Shown here in pieces: positions 1-5,897 of a stretch of DNA of 6,768 nt. Numbering within the stretch: position 1 is the stretch's first letter; each line of letters starts with the position of its first letter. The notes under the pieces are model-generated. The model did no database searches. It was not told the origin of the DNA and saw only the letters and a program-made list of their open reading frames with translations. The position numbers and the translations under genes were made by a program. The DNA lies in contig DJYW01000003.1 in the NCBI GenBank assembly GCA_002450255.1, forward strand, positions 1-6,768. The letters are read 5' to 3'. The DNA is from Gammaproteobacteria bacterium UBA6968 (GTDB lineage Bacteria > Pseudomonadota > Gammaproteobacteria > Pseudomonadales > Azotimanducaceae).

Positions 1-2
1 AC

Positions 3-230
3 GGGTTTGGTCTCGGTTTCGGAGTCATTAAAGACACGACGGCGGCGGGCGTGATCGGCAGCATCGGTGAGTTTAGTTGGGGCGGTGCCGCGGGCACCAT
101 CTTCTGGATCGACCCGGTGGAAGAGTTAACCGTGGTGAGCATGATTCAGCTGATGGGTTCGCCCTGGCCTTTGCGGGCTGACCTGAAGGTTGCAATTTAT
201 CAAGCATTGGCAGAAAGTTATTCGCGCTAA
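3..230 (+). CDS. Beta-lactamase-family serine hydrolase, C-terminal fragment (gene enters from the left edge)
   Basis: The window opens inside a gene; the reading frame from base 3 gives 75 residues and ends at TAA (228-230). The fragment starts GFGLGFGV and carries FSWGGAAGTIFWIDP at about residues 24-38, followed by a hydrophobic strand (TVVSMIQLM) and a final helix (ADLKVAIYQAL). This is the usual C-terminal part of class C beta-lactamase-fold serine hydrolases and EstB-like esterases, where a W-G-G type motif takes the place of the KTG box beside the active site. Family members hydrolyse esters, lactones or amides through a Ser-x-x-Lys nucleophile, which would lie upstream, outside the window. 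Substrate and location (cytoplasm or periplasm) cannot be told. Because the N-terminus is missing, an intact gene is assumed, not shown. True beta-lactamase activity is unlikely from the W-G-G motif but not excluded. Confidence 0.85.
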   Translation, partial: GFGLGFGVIKDTTAAGVIGSIGEFSWGGAAGTIFWIDPVEELTVVSMIQLMGSPWPLRADLKVAIYQALAESYSR

Positions 231-260
231 ACAGGCTTGAGCATAGCGAGGCAGGCGGTA

Positions 261-315
261 GCTTGTGAGCCGTCGCCTCGGTGCTACCGCTGGCCGCAAG
301 CACGACGATTTTTTT
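261..315 (+). terminator. Candidate intrinsic terminator after the serine hydrolase gene
   Basis: Bases 261-267 (GCTTGTG) pair with 295-301 (CGCAAGC, one G-T wobble). After a bulged A at 268, GCC 269-271 pairs with GGC 292-294. An inner hairpin, CGGT 279-282 with ACCG 286-289, fills the loop. A run of seven T follows at 309-315, but 7 nt beyond the stem, which is farther than in a textbook terminator. It lies 30 nt after the hydrolase stop codon. Other pairings of the same bases compete (247-252 with 275-280, and 255-262 with 283-290). Confidence 0.35.
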
Positions 316-401
316 GTATAAGAGAGACAAGGCACGCGACCGTCTTCCCAAGAGTTTGCAGACAATGCTTCTGAACAGATTTCTCTTACCTGCGATTTTA
401 C

Positions 402-432
402 GATCCACTTGGATCAAATCCAAACGCTTGGA
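402..432 (+). promoter_or_regulatory. Three overlapping, mutually exclusive hairpins just upstream of the DUF2306 gene
   Basis: Three perfect short stems share bases: GATCC 402-406 with GGATC 411-415; TTGGAT 409-414 with ATCCAA 418-423 (3-nt loop); and TCCAA 419-423 with TTGGA 428-432 (4-nt loop). Forming the middle stem prevents both outer ones. The last stem ends 2 nt before the Shine-Dalgarno AGGGG (435-439) of the gene at 447. At DNA level the same bases are two dyads of TCCA/TGGA half-sites (404-413 and 419-432), so a protein operator is an alternative reading. The pairing is seen directly; a regulatory role is inference. Confidence 0.3.
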
Positions 433-446
433 ATAGGGGCACACTG

Positions 447-836
447 ATGGCATATCTACCGCTAGCCTATCTGCATCTAGCGACTGTTTTACCAGCCGCT
501 GTGATCGGCGGGTATTTACTGTTAGTCGGCAAAGGGACGCCGATTCACAAGCTGCTGGGCCGCGTCTATATGCTGCTGATGCTATTTACCGCTGTGGTGA
601 CTTTGTGCATGACCGCCGTAGTCGGTCCCACCCTCCTAGGCCACTTCGGCTTTATCCATGCCTTTAGCTTGCTCGTGCTGATCTCTATTCCCAGGGCCTA
701 CCTTGCAATTCGAAGGGGGGACCTAGAAGGCCACAAGTACGCTAATCTCGGCGTCTACTTTGGCGGCATTTTGATCGCCGGTGGCTTCGCGCTGTCGCCT
801 GGACGCCTGTTACATGGGTGGTTGTTTGGCAGCTAA
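447..836 (+). CDS. DUF2306-type small integral membrane protein
   Basis: A 129-residue, strongly hydrophobic protein with about four predicted membrane helices (roughly residues 7-27, 38-60, 66-88 and 103-118). Histidines and motifs sit in the places expected for DUF2306 proteins: H10 in the first helix, HKLLGR at 34-39 before helix 2, H71 in helix 3, RRGDLEGHKY around 89-98, and a C-terminal SPGR at 117-120. The biochemical role of this family is not known; it would sit in the inner membrane. The conserved histidines could suggest haem or metal binding, but that is speculation. The ATG start is supported by AGGGG at 435-439, 7 nt upstream, preceded by a set of competing hairpins. The gene stands alone: 216 bp after the hydrolase and 361 bp before the isomerase, same strand. 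A weak -10-like TATAAG lies at 317-322 without a recognisable -35. Short for the family, but complete at both ends. Confidence 0.8.
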   Translation: MAYLPLAYLHLATVLPAAVIGGYLLLVGKGTPIHKLLGRVYMLLMLFTAVVTLCMTAVVGPTLLGHFGFIHAFSLLVLISIPRAYLAIRRGDLEGHKYANLGVYFGGILIAGGFALSPGRLLHGWLFGS

Positions 837-1061
837 TTTGCGAAGCAGAGATGTTGAGGGATGCCGAGTGATACTGCCGAGGCACTGCAAGGTACTGGGC
901 GGAGCTACAGAAGCTAAAAGTGCAGCCCCGCCTATTGCACACCGGCCTCAACCGACGGCAGGACCTGCACCCGTTTGCAGTTGGCGTGCGATCTGCTGGC
1001 TTACCTCTATCTATGCGCTATTCGCTCCGGTTCCTAATACCCCTACTGACTTTCCGGTCTC

Positions 1062-1090
1062 TTACTCCGCGTAGCTGGCGCAGGTATACT
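1062..1090 (+). promoter_or_regulatory. Candidate sigma-70 promoter for the dienoyl-CoA isomerase gene
   Basis: TATACT at 1085-1090 differs from the consensus -10 box at one position. The best -35 at 17-bp spacing is TTACTC (1062-1067), which is weak. Transcription would start near 1097, giving a leader of about 100 nt whose first 50 nt form the stem-loop 1096-1148. An activator may be needed given the poor -35. The start site is predicted, not measured. Confidence 0.35.
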
Positions 1091-1095
1091 CGGCT

Positions 1096-1148
1096 TTGCG
1101 TTTGGTGTCGCTAAGTTAAACAGCGATGCAGATCGGGGCACAACGCAA
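1096..1148 (+). other. Stem-loop at the predicted 5' end of the isomerase mRNA
   Basis: TTGCGTT 1096-1102 pairs perfectly with AACGCAA 1142-1148. After a 2-nt bulge, GTG 1105-1107 pairs with CAC 1139-1141. Inside, TCGCT 1108-1112 pairs with AGCGA 1122-1126 around a 9-nt loop, leaving about 12 unpaired bases (1127-1138) on the 3' side. The structure starts almost exactly where transcription would begin from the -10 box at 1085-1090. It could protect the 5' end of the mRNA or serve as a regulatory leader. It ends 39 nt before the Shine-Dalgarno, so it does not hide the start codon. Confidence 0.35.
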
Positions 1149-1197
1149 CGTCAATCTAAAAACCAAATCGACCCAAGACTAGCTACCGGAGGGACCC

Positions 1198-2067
1198 ATG
1201 ACCGAGACGAAATCTTACGAGTGTTTTGAAGTAAGCATCGAAGATCAGGTGGCGCATATTCGCCTGAACCGTCCAGAGAAGCGCAACAGCATGGTGCCCT
1301 CATTCTGGGTGGACTTGCCGATGATTGTGCAAGACATCGACGACAACAGTTTGGCCAGAGCCATCGTTATTTCCTCTACCGGGCCGGTCTTTTCCGCCGG
1401 GATGGACCTAGGCGCTTTCACACCGCGTGAAGCGGCCAGTGCCGATGAGGCTAGGCGAAACCACATCCGACACGGCGCAGCGTTCTATGATTCGGCACGC
1501 AAAACCCAGGCAACCTTTAACGCTTTAGAAGCATGTCGTCTGCCCATCTTAGCCGCGATCCAGGGTGGCTGCGTTGGTGGTGGACTCGACATGGTTACGG
1601 CCTGTGACATGCGCTATGCCACCGCTGATGCATTTTTCACTATCTTCGAAGTTAACATTGGTATGACCGCAGATGTCGGCACTTTCCCGCGTCTGGTGCA
1701 GCAAATGTCGGAGGGCATGGTTCGAGAACTGGCCTACACCGGTCGTCGCATGAGTGCTGAAGAAGCCAAGTCCGTTGGGCTGGTAAATACGGTTTATCCG
1801 GATCAGGAAAGCATGATCGCCGGGGTCATAGACATCGCCCGGGAAATTGCCACTAAGGCACCGCTTGCCGTCTACGGTTGCAAACGCATGATCAACTACT
1901 CGAAAGATCACAACACCGCGGATACGTTGGATTACATTGCAATTTGGAACGCGTCCATGATGCAGAGCGCAGAGATGCAGGAAGCAATGCAAGCCCGTCA
2001 GGAAAAACGCGCCGGCGACTTTACCGAACTGCCGCCTCGCAAGGGCGCATACGGTACTGGGCACTAA
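1198..2067 (+). CDS. Delta3,5-delta2,4-dienoyl-CoA isomerase-like crotonase (enoyl-CoA hydratase/isomerase family)
   Basis: A 289-residue crotonase-fold protein. The N-terminal part has IRLNRPEKRN (21-30); the oxyanion-hole strands are FSAGMDLGAF (65-74) and GGCVGGGLD (123-131). It resembles mammalian ECH1 (delta3,5-delta2,4-dienoyl-CoA isomerase) rather than a hydratase: the segment FEVNIGMTADVGTFPRL (150-166) holds the two acidic residues expected for proton transfer, E151 and D159, and D131 matches the third acidic residue of ECH1. The C-terminus (YSKDHNTADTLDYIAIWNAS, 234-253) also fits ECH1. The family moves double bonds of 3,5-dienoyl-CoA to the 2,4 position so that unsaturated acyl-CoAs can be degraded; it acts in the cytoplasm as an oligomer. 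The ATG has an excellent Shine-Dalgarno, GGAGGG (1188-1193), 4 nt upstream. It is transcribed alone and converges on a CoA-transferase gene, suggesting a related catabolic role. The exact substrate is unknown; fatty acid, terpenoid or sterol side-chain intermediates are all possible. Confidence 0.9.
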   Translation: MTETKSYECFEVSIEDQVAHIRLNRPEKRNSMVPSFWVDLPMIVQDIDDNSLARAIVISSTGPVFSAGMDLGAFTPREAASADEARRNHIRHGAAFYDSARKTQATFNALEACRLPILAAIQGGCVGGGLDMVTACDMRYATADAFFTIFEVNIGMTADVGTFPRLVQQMSEGMVRELAYTGRRMSAEEAKSVGLVNTVYPDQESMIAGVIDIAREIATKAPLAVYGCKRMINYSKDHNTADTLDYIAIWNASMMQSAEMQEAMQARQEKRAGDFTELPPRKGAYGTGH

Positions 2068-2088
2068 CCACTAAGCCCAATCGAGTTT

Positions 2089-2114
2089 GCGTCGTCCGGC
2101 CCATCCGGCGACGC
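2089..2114 (+). other. Strong stem-loop 22 nt after the isomerase stop codon
   Basis: GCGTCG 2089-2094 pairs with CGACGC 2109-2114. After a bulged T at 2095, CCGG 2096-2099 pairs with CCGG 2105-2108 around a 5-nt loop: ten G/C-rich pairs in total. No T-run follows, so it is not a textbook terminator. It could protect the 3' end of the mRNA or work with Rho. Confidence 0.4.
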
Positions 2115-2127
2115 GGGCAGCGCGTCC

Positions 2128-2142
2128 GTCTGCACAGCAGAC
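2128..2142. other. Short perfect hairpin
   Basis: GTCTGC 2128-2133 and GCAGAC 2137-2142 form a perfect 6-bp stem with a 3-nt ACA loop, 13 nt after the previous stem-loop. No T-run follows on either strand. Confidence 0.35.
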
Positions 2143-2172
2143 TCAACAAACCGCACTGGCCGTCTCTATATG

Positions 2173-2197
2173 GCGTCCCTTCATGTAGCGTCCCTTC
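2173..2197. repeat. 10-bp direct repeat with 5-bp spacer
   Basis: GCGTCCCTTC occurs at 2173-2182 and again at 2188-2197, separated by ATGTA, giving a 15-bp period. It is in non-coding DNA between two hairpins. Origin unknown; a small local duplication or a pair of protein-binding half-sites are both possible. Confidence 0.5.
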
Positions 2198-2235
2198 TCT
2201 GCCTCACATAGCGCTAGTTACTCTGGACTGCACCC

Positions 2236-2278
2236 GCCGCTAAGAGAATTGTTATCAGGCAATCTGCTCTATAGCGGC
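2236..2278. other. Long imperfect palindrome in the convergent gap
   Basis: GCCGCTA 2236-2242 pairs perfectly with TAGCGGC 2272-2278. The stem continues, after a bulged A at 2271, with AGAG 2243-2246 and CTCT 2267-2270. An inner stem, ATTG 2248-2251 with CAAT 2260-2263, closes an 8-nt loop. That is about 15 pairs in 43 nt, with equivalent structure on both strands. No T-run flanks it. An integron attC site was considered, but the ends lack the needed AAC/GTT core motifs. Confidence 0.45.
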
Positions 2279-2302
2279 TTCCGGCCGGTAGGTTAGCTTC
2301 AC

Positions 2303-2335
2303 CGGGGAGTACTAAACCCTTGAGCACTGGCCCCG
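2303..2335. other. Stem-loop with G/C-rich base
   Basis: CGGGG 2303-2307 pairs with CCCCG 2331-2335. AGT 2308-2310 then pairs with ACT 2326-2328, leaving a 2-nt GG bulge (2329-2330) and a 15-nt loop. It is the last of the four stem-loops in this gap and the weakest. Confidence 0.3.
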
Positions 2336-2569
2336 ACCAACCCCTTTGCAGATGATGTTAGTAGTCAGGCAAACCAACAATTATCGTTATACGCCGGCAA
2401 CGTACTCGCTCAGTGAGACTGACTAAATAATCCGTGTTTTGGAAAGCCTGTTTTGTCGAACGTTCGCTTAATGGCTACGCAGTAGATGATCTGTATCTAG
2501 CGGAGTAAGAACCGATCATTGACTGAAATGACAGTTTATGAATGCTAATTAACTAACAGCTAATATAAG

Positions 2570-3871
2570 CTATGGGCTTTTCGAAAGCTCGATTAAAGAG
2601 GCGATTTCAGCTCCGCTGTAACCCAGCTCCGCCAACACCTCACGAGTATGCTCACCCAAATGCGGCGCGCGAAAATCGCGCCTAGGCGCCGTATCAGTTG
2701 TGCGAACTGGCTGCATTTCTGGTGCAGGGATTGCAGTATCAGCTAAACCCACGGCAGTATCTGCGCCATCAGCTAGCACGCTCTTCGGAGCATTTTCCAC
2801 TCCCTCATTCAAAACACTGACGTTGAAAGGTGATTGCAGAAAACGAATAGCCGGTTCGTCTACGAAAGTTTGCAGCAGCCCGACAGAGTTAAGGTGCTCA
2901 TCGGTAAGCACCTGCTCCAGACTGTTTATCGGCGCACAGGGAATATCCTCCGCCTGCAATACGGCTAACCAATCTGCGGTGGTGCGCTGAGTCGCTAATT
3001 CAGCCACCTTGCGATACAACTCATCAATCCGATAAGAACGTTGAATGGGGTCATTGACCCAGTCCGCTTGAGCCAGATCCGCCTGGCCACAAGCGCTAAA
3101 AAACCGCACCCAATGTTTGGTGCTATAGGGCAGAATCGCGACATAGCCGTCTTGCGTAGCGTAAGGCTTACGGTGTGGCGTCATCAGCCGCGCATAACCG
3201 AGGTCGCCCTGGGTCGGCAGCAATGTATGCCCGGCCAAATGCTCTGCCATCAGGAACGCGCTCATGGTCTCTAGCATCGGCACTTCAATGCTGATGCTGC
3301 CGCCTTCGCGCTGCTGGCGAACAATACCGGCCAATACGGCCATGGCGAGATGCAAACCGACGACTTTGTCGCATGCAATAGTGCGCACGAATTGCGGTGC
3401 GCCTTCCGCGTCGGCATTGAGAGCAGCAAGACCTGCTCGCGCCTGAATGATATCGTCGTATGCTGGCGCATCACCATCCGGGCCGTCACTGCCGAAGCCT
3501 GGCGCAAAGCAGTACACCAGGTTGGGATTGATCGCAGTAAGCGATTCGAAGTCGATACCAAGTTTAGTCGCAGAACGACGCCGCATATTGTGGACCACCA
3601 CGTCAGCGCTTTGCACCAATTTGTACAACGCTGTACGCGGCTCGGGCTGGGTGAGATCGAGTGTGATACAGCGCTTGTTGCGATTGAAGTTGAGGAAGCC
3701 GGCACCCAGGTCTTCACTGGCGCCAGGGCGTATTGCTCGAAAAACGTCACCACTTGGTGCCTCAACGCGAATCACATCCGCGCCGAAATCACCCAGGAAC
3801 TGACAAGCGTATGGGCCCAATACAACCGTAGTGAGATCGACTACCTTAAGGCCCTGCAGAAGATCGAACAC
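2570..3871 (-). CDS. Family III CoA-transferase (CaiB/BaiF type)
   Basis: A 433-residue protein with the N-terminal signature LQGLKVVDLTTVVLGPYACQ (5-24), then LGDFGADVIRVEAPSGD (26-42) and NRNKRCITLDL (63-73). The likely catalytic aspartate is D168 in ACDKVVGLHLA, at almost the same number as Asp169 of formyl-CoA transferase; in this family it carries the acyl-anhydride intermediate. GGSISIEVPMLETM (190-203) and TPHRKPYATQDGYV (231-244) are further family landmarks. It should move CoA from an acyl-CoA donor to a carboxylic acid in the cytoplasm, activating the acid for breakdown. The start is a GTG at 3869-3871: an in-frame TAG lies 12 nt upstream of it, and an AGGA Shine-Dalgarno sits 10 nt upstream. 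The gene follows the MFS transporter on the same strand (158-bp gap), so shared transcription is likely. Residues about 356-402 form an Ala/Asp/Thr/Pro-rich insert before the C-terminal LGEHTREVL motif. Substrate unknown. Confidence 0.93.
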   Translation of the reverse strand: MFDLLQGLKVVDLTTVVLGPYACQFLGDFGADVIRVEAPSGDVFRAIRPGASEDLGAGFLNFNRNKRCITLDLTQPEPRTALYKLVQSADVVVHNMRRRSATKLGIDFESLTAINPNLVYCFAPGFGSDGPDGDAPAYDDIIQARAGLAALNADAEGAPQFVRTIACDKVVGLHLAMAVLAGIVRQQREGGSISIEVPMLETMSAFLMAEHLAGHTLLPTQGDLGYARLMTPHRKPYATQDGYVAILPYSTKHWVRFFSACGQADLAQADWVNDPIQRSYRIDELYRKVAELATQRTTADWLAVLQAEDIPCAPINSLEQVLTDEHLNSVGLLQTFVDEPAIRFLQSPFNVSVLNEGVENAPKSVLADGADTAVGLADTAIPAPEMQPVRTTDTAPRRDFRAPHLGEHTREVLAELGYSGAEIASLIELSKSP

Positions 3872-4029
3872 GGCAACTCTATCCTATAAATGTTATGAAC
3901 TTTTTAGCGTTTAGCATTTTTCGCTTCATTCTCGAGCATGTAAGTCTACGGGCTAAGTTGCTTTGGCCTTAGAAGCGTCCCTGTCACAGAAATAGCCTTG
4001 GCCATTATTTGGACCTTCGGTTCCGCAAC
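3872..4029 (-). other. Gap between the MFS and CoA-transferase genes
   Basis: This 158-bp spacer shows no clear terminator when read on the minus strand. Only a weak AGCG/CGCT pairing and a tandem TTTAGC (3903-3908 and 3910-3915 on the plus strand) are seen. No good promoter was recognised before the GTG start. The simplest reading is read-through from the permease gene into the CoA-transferase gene. Confidence 0.4.
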
Positions 4030-5667
4030 TTACGCTACCTGTTGGACGTCTTCTCCCAATGCTCTTGCGCGCTCGATCCGGGTCGATTCATCTTTTGGCA
4101 AATTCCGCCAAGCCAAAGTTAAGAAGACCAGAGTAAACACGAAGATCAATAGACTAGTGGCGATTGCCGTCTGTAGCGAAGCCGCCGAATCCATGCCGCT
4201 GCTGGCATAGGTATCCGACAATTGTCCCATCATGTAAGGCCCTAGTGCCAATCCCAGCATGGTATTTATAAGAATGTAATAAGCCCCTGCGACCGCTCGC
4301 ATCCGTGGCAGAACCAAGTCCGCCGCAGTCGTTGGCGGAATACCCGGCCAGCATGCGCTAAATAAATGATGCGCAAAATTCAGCGCATAAGCGAGCATCA
4401 GGTTATCGGTATACACCATCCATAACACCAAAGGTGCCGTACCAAATACCGCTATATAACCAATGGCCAGACGCCCAGATGGATGCCGAGCCTTCAGCCG
4501 GTCGCCGATAACGCCACCTAGCGTAACGCCCAACAAACCACCAACCGCGCTGCCCAAACCAATATACATACCGACCTCGGTCGCCGACACGTCATGCAGC
4601 CGCATAAGCAATGGCGCCGTCCAGTAGCCAACACCGTAGGTGACGAACGAAATGCTGGGGAACGCAATCATGGTGTAAACCATGGCCTTAGATTTGAAAA
4701 TCATTTCGTAAGTGACCGGGTCGCGTGCTCGCAATGACTGCACCCAAGAAACGACCACATAGACGCCAATGCCCAAAGCCACCCACTGCGGCAGATTATC
4801 AGTCAGGTAAACCAAACCAGTAGCAACGAGAAAAATCACTACGGCGGCCAACATATTAAACTTGATCGACGCGCCTTCCCTAGCCAATCCAATCAAATTG
4901 AATATCGGCAGCATGGCCATAAATTCCGTCGCCAACACCGAGAACGGTTTGTCATGCTTGGCGGTTACGATTCCTTCTGAGGCGCCGCGTTCCGGCTCGC
5001 GCAGCGTTCGCACCCAAAACGCCATCAATATGCCGGGAATACCCACCGCAAGAAATGCAGCGTGCCAACCCTTGAGTTGCAGCGGCGCGTCGCTTGGGTC
5101 CGGGAAGGCGCCATTCCATGTCTCCATAATGAAGCCACCCAGGAACAGCCCGATGCCGCCACCGATGTACACGCCTGAGGAATAAATCGCGATCACTGTG
5201 GCGCGCAAACGCTGTGGGTAGTAGTCAGACAACATGGAATAAGCCGCAGGCGAAGCGCTGGCTTCGCCGATACCAACGCCGATTCGATAAGCAGCCAACA
5301 CAGGGAAGGAGCGCGCGAATCCGGATAGCGCGGTCATTGCGCTCCAAAAGAGCAGGCCCACGGAGATGAGGCTGCGTCTGACCCAGACGTCAGCAAAGCG
5401 TGCCAGTGGAATCCCAAAAACCGCATAAAACACGGCAAATACGGTGCCGTAAAGGAATCCCATTTGCGCATCGGTAACGCCTAAATCGGCTTGGATCTCT
5501 TGCGAGAGAATAGAAAGAATATTGCGATCAATAAAATTGAATACATAAACAATAACGAGCACGAACAACACATAGTTCGCATAACGACCACCAAGTTTTG
5601 GCTTGGCGGTAGGCTGCCTGTCGCTTGCGCTACCCTCTGCTGCCGATCCCGGATCTTGCTTCTGCAT
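4030..5667 (-). CDS. Spinster-like MFS transporter with probable 14 membrane helices
   Basis: A 545-residue permease of the inner membrane. Helix 1 carries the spinster-type FNFIDRNILSIL (43-54). Motif A of the MFS appears as GIPLARFADVWVRRSL (85-100), with D93, R97 and R98, in the loop after helix 2. RIGVGIGEASASPAAYSML (128-146) covers helix 4, and helix 5 is glycine-rich (YIGGGIGLFLGG, 167-178). Between the two six-helix halves lie two extra hydrophobic segments (about 270-288 and 293-310), giving 14 instead of 12, as I recall for other bacterial spinster-like proteins. Such proteins are proton-coupled carriers of organic anions or lipid-like molecules; the substrate is unknown. The ATG is preceded by a very strong Shine-Dalgarno, GGGGAGGG (5678-5671), and the stop is TAA. 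It is first in a probable two-gene unit with the CoA-transferase, which suggests uptake of an acid that is then activated. Efflux cannot be excluded. Confidence 0.92.
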   Translation of the reverse strand: MQKQDPGSAAEGSASDRQPTAKPKLGGRYANYVLFVLVIVYVFNFIDRNILSILSQEIQADLGVTDAQMGFLYGTVFAVFYAVFGIPLARFADVWVRRSLISVGLLFWSAMTALSGFARSFPVLAAYRIGVGIGEASASPAAYSMLSDYYPQRLRATVIAIYSSGVYIGGGIGLFLGGFIMETWNGAFPDPSDAPLQLKGWHAAFLAVGIPGILMAFWVRTLREPERGASEGIVTAKHDKPFSVLATEFMAMLPIFNLIGLAREGASIKFNMLAAVVIFLVATGLVYLTDNLPQWVALGIGVYVVVSWVQSLRARDPVTYEMIFKSKAMVYTMIAFPSISFVTYGVGYWTAPLLMRLHDVSATEVGMYIGLGSAVGGLLGVTLGGVIGDRLKARHPSGRLAIGYIAVFGTAPLVLWMVYTDNLMLAYALNFAHHLFSACWPGIPPTTAADLVLPRMRAVAGAYYILINTMLGLALGPYMMGQLSDTYASSGMDSAASLQTAIATSLLIFVFTLVFLTLAWRNLPKDESTRIERARALGEDVQQVA

Positions 5668-5683
5668 GCACCCTCCCCAGAGA

Positions 5684-5707
5684 ACATATAAGAGAAAATA
5701 AATATGT
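5684..5707 (-). promoter_or_regulatory. Inverted repeat, possible operator of the permease gene
   Basis: ACATAT 5684-5689 and ATATGT 5702-5707 are perfect inverted half-sites with a 12-bp A-rich spacer. The site begins 6 nt beyond the permease Shine-Dalgarno, in the AT-rich stretch where a promoter is expected, so a bound repressor could block transcription. No regulator gene lies in the window. The symmetry is seen; the function is a guess. Confidence 0.25.
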
Positions 5708-5897
5708 ACAGGCCTACCCGACCCGCCTCAGCTTGCGATACTCAACCATATTGCGTAGCGACGCCAACCCTTTTTGGGAAGTTAAGATCGACGGCGTTAG
5801 CGATGATGCATCAGACACCGTATGCGCTGCGCATCTCAAGTTCCCCCAAACCGTACCAATTCTCCGCGACTCAGCACCAAAATGAACTTTAGAGGCT

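Larger units (their letters stand above)
837..1197. other. 361-bp intergenic region: promoter and leader of the isomerase gene
   Basis: No convincing gene was found in any frame: open stretches here use rare-looking, proline- and arginine-rich codons and match no family I know. The right half carries the -10 box at 1085-1090, the leader stem-loop 1096-1148 and the Shine-Dalgarno at 1188-1193, all belonging to the downstream gene. The left half (837-1060) shows only a weak GGCGG/CCGCC pairing (898-902 with 928-932) and no clear terminator for the DUF2306 gene. Confidence 0.6.
2068..2569. other. 502-bp convergent intergenic region rich in stem-loops
   Basis: This gap lies between two genes that converge, where short gaps are usual. 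No reading frame on either strand looks coding. The left half holds four stem-loops (2089-2114, 2128-2142, 2236-2278, 2303-2335) and a short direct repeat (2173-2197). The right part (2336-2569) is richer in A and T and shows nothing convincing: only a repeated TGTTTTG (spaced 15 nt, around 2434-2455) and a TTAATTA palindrome. No T-run follows any stem, so no standard terminator is evident for either gene. Confidence 0.6.

Noticed and set aside
73..453. 126-codon open frame on the minus strand
   Set aside because: It lies opposite the end of the serine hydrolase gene and the DUF2306 leader, has Arg/Ser/Pro-rich composition with no domain, and no ribosome binding site was seen.
1013..1197. Possible frameshifted small membrane protein: MRYSLRFLIPLLTF in one frame, continued by LLRVAGAGILGFAFGV in another
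   Set aside because: It needs a one-base shift, has no Shine-Dalgarno, matches no family I know, and overlaps the better supported promoter and leader of the isomerase gene.
1549..2064. 171-codon open frame on the minus strand opposite the isomerase gene
   Set aside because: It is a shadow of the crotonase coding sequence; the plus-strand product has the catalytic residues and a strong Shine-Dalgarno.
2236..2278. Integron attC site
   Set aside because: The palindrome ends in GCCGCTA/TAGCGGC without the AAC/GTT core motifs, and no integrase or cassette arrangement is present.
3350..3889. 179-codon open frame on the plus strand inside the CoA-transferase region
   Set aside because: It is antisense to a clearly conserved family III CoA-transferase and its product has no recognisable motif.
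5625..5892. Open frames of 62-86 codons in the divergent intergenic region
   Set aside because: They have no ribosome binding site, no domain and atypical composition, and lie over the expected regulatory region.
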